From Gemmatimonas sp. (GTDB lineage: Bacteria > Gemmatimonadota > Gemmatimonadetes > Gemmatimonadales > Gemmatimonadaceae), in the NCBI RefSeq assembly GCF_031426495.1, contig NZ_JANPLK010000063.1, positions 1 to 64,000 on the forward strand: a stretch of 64,000 nt of DNA, read 5' to 3'. The stretch's first letter is position 1; each line of letters starts with the position of its first letter. Shown one piece after another: positions 36,371 to 46,200 of the stretch. Under the pieces are notes generated by a model. That model was not told the origin of the DNA. It did no database searches and saw only the letters and a program-made list of their open reading frames with translations. Made by a program: the position numbers and the translations under genes.

Positions 36371-38538
36371 GTACGGTCAAGAGCACGCTGCTCATGGAAG
36401 ACGCCACCACCGGCGTGTCACTGTCGGTGCAGGACGGCGTGGCGACGGTGCGCTACGACCAGCCGAACTCGCCGGTGAACACGTTGAACACGCGCGTGGG
36501 GCCGGTGTTCGAACAGATCTTTGCGCGTATCGAGCAGGATGCGACGATTGTCGGCGCCGTACTGGTCAGTGGGAAAGTTGACACATGGATTGCCGGCGCC
36601 GACATCGACGAACTGCGGCGGGTGACCACGCCGACGGAGGGCGAAGCGCTGTCGCGCGGTGGACAGCAGCTGTTGAATCGACTCGCGGCCATGCCCAAGC
36701 CGTTCATCGCGGCGATTCACGGCGCGGCGTTGGGCGGCGGTCTCGAGATCGCGTTGGCCTGTCGTTATCGCATCGCGACCGATCATCCCAAAACCGTGTT
36801 GGCCCTGCCCGAAGTGCAGCTTGGGCTGCTTCCCGGTGCCGGTGGGACGCAGCGCTTACCGCGCACGGTCGGGTTGCAGGCGGCGCTCGACATGATTCTC
36901 ACCGGCAAGAACATCCGCGCGAAGAAGGCCTGGCAGATGGGGCTCGTGCACGAACTGGTGCATCCGAGCATTCTGCACGACGTGGCGGCGAAACGTGTGC
37001 ATGCCTTGGCGCGTGGTGACGCCACACCGGTGCGCGCGCGCGCGCAGGGTGCCAGCGACGTGTTGCTGGAAGACAACGCGATCGGTCGCAAGATCGTGTT
37101 TCGCCAGGCGCGCGAGACGGTGCTGAAGAAGACGCGCGGACAGTATCCTGCGCCATTGGCGGCGATCGAGGCGATCCAAGCCGGCTATCAGCACGGACAG
37201 GAGGCGGGGCTTCTCGAGGAAGCGCGCAGCTTCGGCGACCTGGCCGTGAGCGAGGTGAGTCGGGAGTTGGTGTCGATCTTCTTTGCCACGACCGCGCTAA
37301 AAAAGGACAACGGGCTGCGCGAGGGCGAGAACGCCGATCCCCTGCGCGTGCGCAAGATCGGTGTGCTCGGCGCCGGATTCATGGGCGCCGGCATCGCCAC
37401 GGTCGCGGTGCAGGCGGGCACGATGGTCCGCATGAAGGATGCGTCGCTTGATCGCGTGGCCGCGGGATCGCGCGCGGTGCGTGAGGTGCTGCGCGAGCGG
37501 GTGAAGCGCCGACAACTCACGCGCCTGCAAATGGATGACACGCTGTCTCTGGTGGGCGGCACAGTCGACTACAGCGGCTTCGCAAACGCGGACCTCGTGA
37601 TCGAAGCGGTATTCGAGGATCTCGCCGTGAAGCATGCCGTGCTGCGCGAAGTGCAGGCCGTCGCACCGAGAGCCATCTTCGCGTCGAACACGAGTACGAT
37701 CCCGATTCGCGACATCGCGACGGCGGCGGTGCATCCGGATCAGGTGGTCGGCATGCACTTCTTCTCGCCGGTCCACAAGATGCCGCTGCTCGAGGTCATC
37801 GTGACGCCCGAGACGAGCGCGCAGGCCACGGCCACGGTGGTCGCGTATGGCAAACAGATCGGCAAGACGGTGATCGTGGTGCGCGACGGCCCGGGGTTCT
37901 ACGTGAACCGTATTCTCGCGCCGTACATCAATGAAAGTGGCAAGCTGCTCGACGAAGGCGCCTCCATCGACGCCGTCGACGAGGCTCTGGTGGCGTTCGG
38001 CTTTCCGGTGGGACCGATCACGTTGCTTGATGAAGTCGGCCTCGATATCGCCGGCAAGTCCGGACCCATCATGGCGGCGGCGTTCGGCGATCGCATGCGT
38101 CCATCGGTTACACTGCAGCGCGTGATCGAGAGTGGGCGACTCGGGCGCAAGGCGAAGCGCGGCTTCTATCGGTACGACGAGCAGGGCAAGCGGCAGGGCG
38201 TGGACCAGGGGGTCTATGCCCTGACGCCGGCGTCCGGATCACGCATCACGGTGGCGGCCGAAGCGATGCAGCGCCGCACGGTACTGCCCATGCTGAATGA
38301 GGCCGTGCGCTGCCTGGAGGACGGCATTATCCGATCACCGCGAGATGGCGATATCGGCGCGGTGTTCGGCATTGGGTTCCCGCCGTTCCGTGGCGGTCCG
38401 TTCCGTTTCCTCGACGCGCTCGGCGCGGCGACGGTGGTGCGGCAACTGGAAGAGCTCGACGCGCGCTTTCCCGGCCGATTCGAACCGGCCGCGCTGCTGC
38501 GCGTCATGGCGGCTTCCGGCGCACGATTCCATCCCTGA
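36367..38538 (+). CDS. fadJ: Fatty acid oxidation complex alpha subunit FadJ
   Basis: A 723-residue bifunctional enoyl-CoA hydratase/3-hydroxyacyl-CoA dehydrogenase. The crotonase part has AGADIDELRR, AIHGAALGGGLEIALACRYR and PEVQLGLLPGAGGTQRLPR (two catalytic Glu). The NAD-binding part has GVLGAGFMGAGIA and the dehydrogenase signature HFFSPVHKMPLLEVI. C-terminal domains follow to residue 723. ATG 36367 overlaps the fadI stop. Together they carry out three steps of beta-oxidation in the cytoplasm. Confidence 0.93.
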   Translation: MSTVKSTLLMEDATTGVSLSVQDGVATVRYDQPNSPVNTLNTRVGPVFEQIFARIEQDATIVGAVLVSGKVDTWIAGADIDELRRVTTPTEGEALSRGGQQLLNRLAAMPKPFIAAIHGAALGGGLEIALACRYRIATDHPKTVLALPEVQLGLLPGAGGTQRLPRTVGLQAALDMILTGKNIRAKKAWQMGLVHELVHPSILHDVAAKRVHALARGDATPVRARAQGASDVLLEDNAIGRKIVFRQARETVLKKTRGQYPAPLAAIEAIQAGYQHGQEAGLLEEARSFGDLAVSEVSRELVSIFFATTALKKDNGLREGENADPLRVRKIGVLGAGFMGAGIATVAVQAGTMVRMKDASLDRVAAGSRAVREVLRERVKRRQLTRLQMDDTLSLVGGTVDYSGFANADLVIEAVFEDLAVKHAVLREVQAVAPRAIFASNTSTIPIRDIATAAVHPDQVVGMHFFSPVHKMPLLEVIVTPETSAQATATVVAYGKQIGKTVIVVRDGPGFYVNRILAPYINESGKLLDEGASIDAVDEALVAFGFPVGPITLLDEVGLDIAGKSGPIMAAAFGDRMRPSVTLQRVIESGRLGRKAKRGFYRYDEQGKRQGVDQGVYALTPASGSRITVAAEAMQRRTVLPMLNEAVRCLEDGIIRSPRDGDIGAVFGIGFPPFRGGPFRFLDALGAATVVRQLEELDARFPGRFEPAALLRVMAASGARFHP

Positions 38539-38667
38539 CGGCCGCCTTTCCGCACACTGGCGTCGGGCACGTGGGTATATTCTGGTGGTAGCCGTTCCGC
38601 GCCGTCCGGTCTAAAGACTTGGCGACGCGCGATTCCCCTTCTGCTGAACTCCGCGTCTCCGCGCCGC

Positions 38668-39597
<930 letters not shown>

Positions 39598-39665
39598 CCG
39601 AACATCACGGACACCACCTTCCCGCCGATCATGACGCGGGAGACGAGCGCACGCTGGGCGGCTAC

Positions 39666-39947
39666 ATGGCCGTCCATAAGCGTCCTGCCGCCTTCGAAGG
39701 GGTGGATGGGCACGCGTACTCCGCGGACATCCTTACCGATACCACCGGCGACCGCTCGGCGCCCTGGGGTGCGTACCTGATGTTCGTCAAATGGGGATTC
39801 GGTGAACCGGAAGTGCAGGGACATCTCGAGACCGGCTTTTTGATCACCGGGGCCAGTGAGGCGGTCATTCGCCATCAGCTGGGCGGCATGGCGCTCGGCA
39901 CGGTGAAGGCGACGCTCGATGGGCTGATCCGGGGGCAGACGCCGTGA
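39666..39947 (+). CDS. Conserved-type protein of unknown function before rsgA
   Basis: A 93-residue protein (MAVHKRPAAFEGVDGHAYSA; APWGAYLMFVKWGFGEPEV; LETGFLITGASEAVIR). I do not recognise a family. Protein-like sequence continues upstream in frame (HHGHHLPADHDAGDERTLGG) to just past the PRODH stop, without a standard start codon, so the true N-terminus may be near 39594. Its stop overlaps the GTG of rsgA (GTGA), implying coupling. Confidence 0.6.
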   Translation: MAVHKRPAAFEGVDGHAYSADILTDTTGDRSAPWGAYLMFVKWGFGEPEVQGHLETGFLITGASEAVIRHQLGGMALGTVKATLDGLIRGQTP

Positions 39948-40879
39948 CTGACGATACCTTCGACGGCACCTTCGACGGCGTGGTCATGCAGGGCACCGGC
40001 GGCATCTGGCAGGTGCGCACCGACGACGGGGCCTTGTTTGACGTGTCCCTGCGCGGACGGCTGAAACACGAAGCACACGGCTCCCTCAAACTCGCCGTCG
40101 GGGATCGTGTCACGATCGGCCGCGTCGCCGACAGTGATTCGTGGGCCATCGACCGCATCCATCCGCGGCGCAGCAAGCTCGCGCGGCGCGCCCCCGCCGG
40201 CGCACGCGGCGAACGTATCATCGTCGCCAATCTCGATCAGGTGCTGGTGGTGTTCGCCGCCGCGCGTCCGGAGCCGCACCCGCGCATGCTCGATCGCTTT
40301 CTGGTGATCGCCGAGGCGAACGGACTCGCCGCGCGGATCATCATCAACAAGATCGACCTGGTTGATGCGAGCACGATCCGCGAGCGGTTCGACGAGTTCG
40401 TGAAGGCGGGCTATCCGCTGCACCTCGTCAGCGTCGTTACGGGCGAAGGGCTCGAGGAACTGCACGACGAGGTCGCAGGAAAGGACTCGGCGCTGACTGG
40501 CCCGTCGGGCGTCGGCAAGTCGTCATTGATGAACCGGCTGTTCCCGGGGCTCGATCTGCGAACGGCCGAGATCAGTGATAGCGTGAACAAGGGGCGACAC
40601 ACCACCGTCGGCGCGGTCTTGCATCCGCTGCCGGGTGGCGGGTTCGTGGCCGATACCCCGGGATTGCGCGAGGTGGGCCTCTGGGGCATCGACGCCCGCG
40701 AGATCGCCCAGTGTTTCCCGGAGTTCCGTCCCTTGATCCACGACTGCCGGTTCGCCGACTGCACGCATACCGTCGAGCCGGAGTGCGCGATCAAGGCGGC
40801 CATTCGCGACGGCACGGTGGGCAGGGGACGCTACGAGAGTTACGTCAAACTACGCGAGGAGCTGGCCGAGCAGAGCTAA
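39944..40879 (+). CDS. rsgA: Ribosome small subunit-dependent GTPase A
   Basis: A 311-residue circularly permuted GTPase that helps late maturation of the 30S subunit. An N-terminal OB fold (VMQGTGGIWQVRTDDG, VGDRVTIGRV) is followed by G4 (INKIDLVD), then G1 (LTGPSGVGKSSLMN), G3 (VADTPGLREVGLWG) and a C-terminal zinc site (CRFADCTHTVEPECAI, the C-x-C-x-H-x-C set). The order G4-G1-G3 is the permutation. It starts at a GTG that overlaps the previous gene's stop. Confidence 0.95.
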   Translation: MTDDTFDGTFDGVVMQGTGGIWQVRTDDGALFDVSLRGRLKHEAHGSLKLAVGDRVTIGRVADSDSWAIDRIHPRRSKLARRAPAGARGERIIVANLDQVLVVFAAARPEPHPRMLDRFLVIAEANGLAARIIINKIDLVDASTIRERFDEFVKAGYPLHLVSVVTGEGLEELHDEVAGKDSALTGPSGVGKSSLMNRLFPGLDLRTAEISDSVNKGRHTTVGAVLHPLPGGGFVADTPGLREVGLWGIDAREIAQCFPEFRPLIHDCRFADCTHTVEPECAIKAAIRDGTVGRGRYESYVKLREELAEQS

Positions 40880-41100
40880 TCGCCCGGAACGACGGGCGCA
40901 GCAATCCGGCGGCAGGTGAGGCGCGTAGTACTGGTGACATGACACACGCCGTCCAGAGAACGCTCGCCTTTTCGACCTATTCTCCCGGTCTATCCAGTCA
41001 TCTGGATACCGAATACTTTGCACGAGGGTTCGTTGCCCGCGGCCATCACCGGGTCGCCCGACACGGGCGCTCGTTCAACACCAGTTTCTCTAACTCTTAC

Positions 41101-41697
41101 GTGCCTCTCGCTGACGCTGCCGAGCCGCTGGACGTCCAACTGATCGCCGAAATGGCGCAGGGGGATGAACGTGCGGCGTCCATGCTGTACGATCGCCACG
41201 GGGCCGTGATGTACGGTCTGTCGTTGCGCGTCGTTGGCGAACCGGCGGATGCCGAGGAAGTGGTGCTCGACGCGTTTGCCCAGGCGTGGCGCGATGCCGC
41301 CCGCTACGACACGTCGCGCGGTTCGGTGGCTGGCTGGCTCACCACGATCACGCGGACGCGGGCGCTCGATCTGATCCGGGCGCGCGGACGTCGCGCGAAG
41401 ATGACCGACACGGCCACGGCCACGCTCGACGAGCCGGCCGCGATGGGCAGCGGCTTCGCGGCACCTGATGTACAGGTACAGGAGACGGAACGGGCCGTGG
41501 CGGTGAAGTCGGCGCTGGACCAGCTGCCGATACCGCAACGGCAGGCCATCGAACTCGCCTTCTTCGAAGGATTGACACACCACGAAGTGGCGGATCGTCT
41601 CAGTGAACCGCTGGGCACGGTCAAAACTCGAATTCGACTCGGGATGCAGAAGCTGCGCGATGCGTTGTCCGGACTGGCACCGGAGAGCGTATCATGA
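41101..41697 (+). CDS. ECF-type RNA polymerase sigma factor
   Basis: A 198-residue sigma-70 family protein with region 2 (AEMAQGDERAASMLYDRHGAVMYG, EEVVLDAFAQAWRDAARYD, then SVAGWLTTITRTRALDLIR) and region 4 (LPIPQRQAIELAFFEGLTHHEVA, then LGTVKTRIRLGMQKLRDAL). The start is uncertain: a longer frame begins at ATG 40939, but codons 40939-41100 have low third-position GC and look like leader sequence, so GTG 41101 is preferred. Its stop overlaps the next gene (ATGA), an anti-sigma factor, as is usual for ECF pairs. Confidence 0.88.
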   Translation: MPLADAAEPLDVQLIAEMAQGDERAASMLYDRHGAVMYGLSLRVVGEPADAEEVVLDAFAQAWRDAARYDTSRGSVAGWLTTITRTRALDLIRARGRRAKMTDTATATLDEPAAMGSGFAAPDVQVQETERAVAVKSALDQLPIPQRQAIELAFFEGLTHHEVADRLSEPLGTVKTRIRLGMQKLRDALSGLAPESVS

Positions 41698-42770
41698 ACG
41701 ATATGACGCCACTCACCCTCGAACAGTTGCGCGACCTCGCGCCGTCGTTCGCGCTCGGTATGCTCGATGCCGACGAGCGCGCGGCGTTCGAGCGTGGGCT
41801 GCAGCTTCCCGAGTATCGGGCAACGCTCGAGCGCGATCTGGTCACGCATCGTGCAGCCGCCGAATTGATGGCGACCGCGCAACCGGTGGTGCCACCGCCG
41901 GGACTCAAGGTGCGCATGATGGAGCGTATCGCTGCCGAGAAGCGGGCGGCGTTGCTCAACGTGTCCGAGCCGAGCGTGCCGGTGGTCGCGTCGGTCATCG
42001 AGCGTGTGGTCGAGCCGGTGGTCGAGCCGGTGGTGGCGGCCATCGAGACGCCACGCGAATCGGTCACCGATAACGTGCGTGAACTGGCGATGGCGCGACG
42101 TGCCGAGGCGGTGCCCGCCACTCCCAAGCGGGCTGAGGCCGTTCGGCAATCGCCGAAGAGCCAGGCCACGCGTGCGGTCACGCCTCCCACGCCAACGGCG
42201 ATCACCGAGCTCTCGGCGCGGCGCACCGCACGCACGGCATGGTGGACCGCAGGGGTACTCGGCACGGCCCTCGCGGCGTCGGTCGTGATCGCGGTCGATT
42301 TCCGCAATCAGGCCAAGGTGCTCGAGGATCGGGCGTCGCAGGACAATGCGCTGATCGTCCGTACCGAGGCCAAGCTGGCCGAGCGAGAGAAGACGCTACA
42401 AACGTTGCTGGCAGGACGCGGCAATGTGGTACTGGTGAATCTCAATCCGGCGCAGCCGGCCGGTCCCGGCATGCAGGTCTTCTGGAACGTGCGCGAAGGC
42501 AAGGCGGTCGTGAATGCGTACGGCCTCGCGCCGGTGGCCAGCGATCGCGCCTACATGCTGTGGATGATCCGCGACGGCAAGCCGGTACCGCTCAAGCTGT
42601 TCACACCCGGCGATGACGGTCGTGCCATCGTGGCGTCGGTCGAATTGCCGACTACGACCAGCGGCATCACGCTGCTGGCCGTGACGGAAGAATCATCAGC
42701 GGGAGCGGTCGCGCCCACGATGACACCGTTCCTCGTGGGCGAAGTGCCAACGAAGGGCGCCACGCAGTAA
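41694..42770 (+). CDS. Anti-sigma factor, RskA-like
   Basis: A 358-residue membrane protein that pairs with the ECF sigma factor. The N-terminal anti-sigma domain (LTLEQLRDLAPSFALGMLDADERAAFER) has the RskA/zinc-less 'LDpdEraafE' pattern. A long linker contains an acidic Val-Glu-Pro repeat (VVEPVVEPVV). A single TM segment (WWTAGVLGTALAASVVIAV) leads to a periplasmic RskA C-terminal domain (AQPAGPGMQVFWNVREGKAVV, YMLWMIRDGKPVPLKLF). It should hold the sigma factor at the membrane until a signal triggers release. It overlaps the sigma gene by 4 bp. Confidence 0.88.
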   Translation: MNDMTPLTLEQLRDLAPSFALGMLDADERAAFERGLQLPEYRATLERDLVTHRAAAELMATAQPVVPPPGLKVRMMERIAAEKRAALLNVSEPSVPVVASVIERVVEPVVEPVVAAIETPRESVTDNVRELAMARRAEAVPATPKRAEAVRQSPKSQATRAVTPPTPTAITELSARRTARTAWWTAGVLGTALAASVVIAVDFRNQAKVLEDRASQDNALIVRTEAKLAEREKTLQTLLAGRGNVVLVNLNPAQPAGPGMQVFWNVREGKAVVNAYGLAPVASDRAYMLWMIRDGKPVPLKLFTPGDDGRAIVASVELPTTTSGITLLAVTEESSAGAVAPTMTPFLVGEVPTKGATQ

Positions 42771-42807
42771 CCACGTGGCGCCCGACGGCGAGCGTCCTCG
42801 CGTTCCG

Positions 42808-43545
42808 CTACTTGGAGCGCAGCGTGCCGAGTCCGCCGTCAACCCCGTACAGCTGTCCCGTCACCCACGTGGCGTCGGGTCCGAGTAGCCAGGCCATCAG
42901 GCTGGCCACATCGTCTGGCTGACCGATGCGACCAAGAGCATGCATCGCTTGCGAGGCCTGCACCGCCGGTGCCGAGCCCGTGATACGAGCCGTGAGCGGT
43001 GTGTCCACCAGCCCTGGCGCGACCGCGTTGACCCGGAGTCCGCGCGACGCGTAGGTGGCGGCCGCAGAGAGCACGAGTCCGTTCACGCCGCCTTTCGCGG
43101 CCGCGATCGCCTCGTGATTCGAGAGCCCGATGCGCGACGCGGCCGTGCTGCACAACACGACGGCACCGCCCTCAGGCATCACGCGGACCGCGGCGCGCAC
43201 GACCCCGAACGCACTCGTGAGATTCTGCGCGATTGTCTGCTGAAACTCTTCGAACTTGGTGAGATGCGCGGGCTTGAGGATCAACGAGCCCACGCAGTTG
43301 GCCATGCCGCCGACGCTGCCGAAGCGCTCGCGCGCGAGGTCGGCCACGCGATCGATCTCGCTCCAGTCCGTCGCATCGCTGGTGGCGTACGCCGCCCCCA
43401 GTTCGGCGGCGAGCGCAGCGAGCGGCTCCTCACGACGAGCGGTGAGAAACAGGGGCGTGCCCGTATGGGCAAGACGACGGGCGAGGGCGGCGCCAATGCC
43501 GCCGGTTGCCCCGAAAATGAGAACCGCGTGCGATGTCTGTGACAT
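42808..43545 (-). CDS. SDR-fold protein lacking the catalytic tyrosine
   Basis: A 245-residue short-chain dehydrogenase/reductase by fold: FGATGGIGAALA binds the nucleotide, CSTAASRIGLSNHEAIAAAKGG covers the active-site region and RVNAVAPGLVDTPLTARI follows. The YxxxK motif reads IAAAK: the Lys is present but the Tyr is replaced by Ile. The Ser (CSTAAS) is kept. The protein may be a non-classical reductase or a binding protein; the usual proton-transfer chemistry is doubtful. ATG 43545 (MSQTSHAVLIFGA) is preferred to 43560. Confidence 0.85.
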   Translation of the reverse strand: MSQTSHAVLIFGATGGIGAALARRLAHTGTPLFLTARREEPLAALAAELGAAYATSDATDWSEIDRVADLARERFGSVGGMANCVGSLILKPAHLTKFEEFQQTIAQNLTSAFGVVRAAVRVMPEGGAVVLCSTAASRIGLSNHEAIAAAKGGVNGLVLSAAATYASRGLRVNAVAPGLVDTPLTARITGSAPAVQASQAMHALGRIGQPDDVASLMAWLLGPDATWVTGQLYGVDGGLGTLRSK

Positions 43546-43604
43546 GCACGCGGAACCCACGAATCACGCGAACAGTTCCCGTCAACCGGTGGGCAGACAG
43601 ACGA

Positions 43605-44537
43605 TTACCAGGTCGACAGGTCTTCCTCGGTTTTCCAACGCAAGGTGCCGTTCTTGAAAAACGGGAGCAGCTTTTGAATGTCGGCCATGCGCGCGGTCAG
43701 CGCCGCGCGCTCCTCGTCATCAAAGACGCCTTGCTTACCAGCCTTGAGCGTGGGGTCGACGCTGAGTAACGCAAAAAGCGCAATACGTTCACGCAAAAGC
43801 GAGAACTGATACTTCGTGAACGTGGCGCGGGCGCTCGCGGGCACCGACGACTGTCCAACAGGCAGGTCGCCTGACATACCGTACGTTCCGTATTCCCGTT
43901 CCATCACCGCAGGCGGCGTGATCGCGAAGTCGCACTTGAAACCGATTCCGAGCACTGCGGCCTGCATCTGCATGGCGGAGGCACTGTCCTGCGCAAAGGC
44001 CCACGTGCGCCTGTTCCCGTCGGCAAGCGCCGCGTTCGCCACGAGTTGCAGTCGTTCGGCTTCCTTGCTCAGTTGCACCGACCGTGCTTGGCCGGCAGCG
44101 GTGGGGGCCGGCATGCGGCCAGCGCTCATGGCCACCTGTCCGTCCTGCATGCACTTCTCGGCGGCTTTGTTTTTTGCCAGGTGATCCGTCTTCAACTTCC
44201 TGGCCTGCGTGGCCTTCTCGGCGTCGGCGGCCATCGGCGCGAGCGCCGCCAGCATGAGATCGAGCTGGGAGGAATTGATGGCCATGTTCACCGGCTTGGA
44301 GTCGGCCGCAGTAGACTTGACGCCCTCGCTCGCCGTGCCGGACTTCGCCGCCTCGGGCGTCTCTTTGCCAGCGACTTTTTCCTTCGCTTTGTCCTTGATC
44401 GCATCGGCACCCATCTTCTTGAGTTTGCCAAACTGCGCGTGCGCATCCGAGGCAGGCATCGCGAGCAGCACGGCGATCCCGGACGCGCGCACCACACGCG
44501 ACAGCACCAGGCGACGACCAACGGGAAAGGCAGGCAT
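43605..44537 (-). CDS. Secreted protein of unknown function
   Basis: A 310-residue exported protein with a signal peptide (VVRASGIAVLLAMPASDAHAQ) and a mature part rich in Ala, Lys and Gln. It begins with a charged stretch (FGKLKKMGADAIKDKAKEKVAGKE), continues with long helices (MLAALAPMAADAEKATQA; QLSKEAERLQLVANAAL) and ends in FFKNGTLRWKTEEDLSTW. A Cys pair (EKCMQDG and GFKCDFA) may form a disulfide. No family is recognised, but the type (short repetitive secreted helical proteins) is common in Gemmatimonas-like genomes. It sits alone between two genes on the same strand. Confidence 0.75.
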   Translation of the reverse strand: MPAFPVGRRLVLSRVVRASGIAVLLAMPASDAHAQFGKLKKMGADAIKDKAKEKVAGKETPEAAKSGTASEGVKSTAADSKPVNMAINSSQLDLMLAALAPMAADAEKATQARKLKTDHLAKNKAAEKCMQDGQVAMSAGRMPAPTAAGQARSVQLSKEAERLQLVANAALADGNRRTWAFAQDSASAMQMQAAVLGIGFKCDFAITPPAVMEREYGTYGMSGDLPVGQSSVPASARATFTKYQFSLLRERIALFALLSVDPTLKAGKQGVFDDEERAALTARMADIQKLLPFFKNGTLRWKTEEDLSTW

Positions 44538-44657
44538 GAGAGACTCCTGATATGCAATGAAAATGTGGTCCCACTACTTGAATCAATCGGTTCCGCTAGC
44601 CAACGCAAGTTCGGCGCTCGGCTGTGTCCGCCACAGTGAGTCGAGCGCGAACCCTCG

Positions 44658-45545
44658 CTACGGAATGCGGTGCCCCACCAGTGCGAGCGGAACGCTGCGC
44701 AACCCGTCCCAGCGGTGCGTGACCGCACCGTCGCGGAGCAGCAGCTGCGCGGATAATCCGCCGTCCAGCATGAGCGCGTCGACGGCGCCAAGCTGGCGCA
44801 TGACTTCCGCCATTTCCATCGTGGTCGGTCCGATCGGTAATCGTTCGGCGAACCGACCCGCTCCATCGTAGCGCGAGAGCGCGACGAGCACGTGGCCGTC
44901 GTCCCGAAGCCCGAGTGCTAGTCGAATATCGCGATGGTTGCGGTCGAGGGTCGCCGTGGGGTCGCACAACACGCGTGACGCTCGTCCCTGCTCGAGCAGC
45001 ATCGGGAACGACTGCAGGGCCTCCCGGATACGGCCCGCGGCCTGCACGCTATCGATGGCGCGCGCCGCCACGATCCGTACGCGACCCGCGCTGTCCACCA
45101 TGAATGCACCCGACAGCGGGCCGATCCCGGGTCGTTGCCACTCTCGCCCGCGATGCACGACCCATCCCCACGGGCCCTCGTCGGTGAATTGGCCGGCGTT
45201 CATCGCCAGCAGTGCCGTGTCGGGCGCGGCGTCCAGCCTCCATGGCGCGAGGACGCTGCCGTCTCGCGCCAGGTCGAGGCTCAGCGCCACGCGCGCCGGG
45301 TCGACATCGACCACCACGATGCGGGCCGACACGCGTCGCGGGCCGAGCACTACGTTCCACGTCGCCCACTTGAGTGCTGCATCGCCCTGCCATCGCAGCA
45401 CGGGAGCCTTGGCCACCTGACCAGCGCTGCACGTCATCGCCGATACCGCATGGAGCGGCGTGCCCTGGGCCATCGCCGCACGCGTCCCTGCGGCGCTGGA
45501 GAGTGTCACGGCCGCGAACAGCACCGCGCGTAGCAGGAAACGCAT
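44658..45545 (-). CDS. Phosphodiester glycosidase family (NAGPA/DUF2233) protein
   Basis: A 295-residue exported protein with a signal peptide (FLLRAVLFAAVTLSSAAGTRA). The NAGPA-like domain has LLAMNAGQFTDEG near the start, RVRIVAARAIDSVQ, PMLLEQG, and the signature VDALMLDGGLSAQLLLRDG (the 'DGGgSa' site). NAGPA removes GlcNAc from phosphodiesters in eukaryotes; bacterial relatives are thought to act on cell-wall phosphodiester sugars in the periplasm. It lies 15 bp downstream of pdxH on the same strand and could be read through from the operon. Confidence 0.85.
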   Translation of the reverse strand: MRFLLRAVLFAAVTLSSAAGTRAAMAQGTPLHAVSAMTCSAGQVAKAPVLRWQGDAALKWATWNVVLGPRRVSARIVVVDVDPARVALSLDLARDGSVLAPWRLDAAPDTALLAMNAGQFTDEGPWGWVVHRGREWQRPGIGPLSGAFMVDSAGRVRIVAARAIDSVQAAGRIREALQSFPMLLEQGRASRVLCDPTATLDRNHRDIRLALGLRDDGHVLVALSRYDGAGRFAERLPIGPTTMEMAEVMRQLGAVDALMLDGGLSAQLLLRDGAVTHRWDGLRSVPLALVGHRIP

Positions 45546-45560
45546 GCGTCGATCGCGCCG

Positions 45561-46196
45561 CTACGGCGACAGACGGCGTTTCACCCACGCCCCCGCCACG
45601 CGACGAAACTGGATACGATCGTGCAGGCGACTCTCGCGGCCTTGCCAGAACTCGATCTCTTCGGGAATGATCCGGAATCCGCCCCAGTGCTCCGGTAAGG
45701 GCACCTGTCCGCTCGCGAAGCGTTCTTCGTTCGTCGCGAGCTGCTGCTCGAGGACCGAGCGATCGGCGAGCACCATGCTCTGATGCGACGTCCAGGCGCC
45801 CACCCGGCTGGGGAGCGGTCGCGATTGGAAGTACTCATCCGACTCGGCGCGGCTGACCCGCTGCACCGCGCCGTTGATGCGCACCTGCCGCTCGAGTTCC
45901 GCCCAGAAAAAGCACAGTGATGCATGCGGGTTGTCGGCCAGCTCCTGTCCCTTCCGGCTGCGGTAGTCGGTGTAGAACACGAAGCCCCGCGCATCACAGC
46001 CCTTCAAGAGCACCATACGGGCCGACGGATACGCATCGGGCGTCGCCGTCGCGAGGCACATCGCGTTCGGCTCGATCACGGCGGCCTTCACCGCTTCCTC
46101 GAACCAGCGTGAGAACTGCGCCATGGGATCGGCCGCGACGTCGTCCTCCGAGAGTGACGCGCGGCGGTATTCGGTGCGGATATCGGCGATGGTCAT
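45561..46196 (-). CDS. pdxH: Pyridoxamine 5'-phosphate oxidase
   Basis: A 211-residue FMN enzyme that oxidises pyridoxine/pyridoxamine 5'-phosphate to PLP. The family blocks AMCLATATPDAYPSARMVLLKG, FVFYTDYRSRKGQEL, ASLCFFWAELERQVRI, and SRPLPSRVGAWTSHQS are all present, and it ends in ESRLHDRIQF and WVKRRLSP. It is the last gene of the bio run, 4 bp after bioB. As BioF and BioA both need PLP, the location makes sense for cofactor supply. Confidence 0.95.
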   Translation of the reverse strand: MTIADIRTEYRRASLSEDDVAADPMAQFSRWFEEAVKAAVIEPNAMCLATATPDAYPSARMVLLKGCDARGFVFYTDYRSRKGQELADNPHASLCFFWAELERQVRINGAVQRVSRAESDEYFQSRPLPSRVGAWTSHQSMVLADRSVLEQQLATNEERFASGQVPLPEHWGGFRIIPEEIEFWQGRESRLHDRIQFRRVAGAWVKRRLSP

Positions 46197-46200
46197 GATA

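Noticed and set aside
40939..41100. Longer start of the ECF sigma factor at ATG 40939
   Set aside because: Third-position GC is clearly lower than in the rest of the gene and the residues do not match sigma region 2 extensions; kept as an alternative only.
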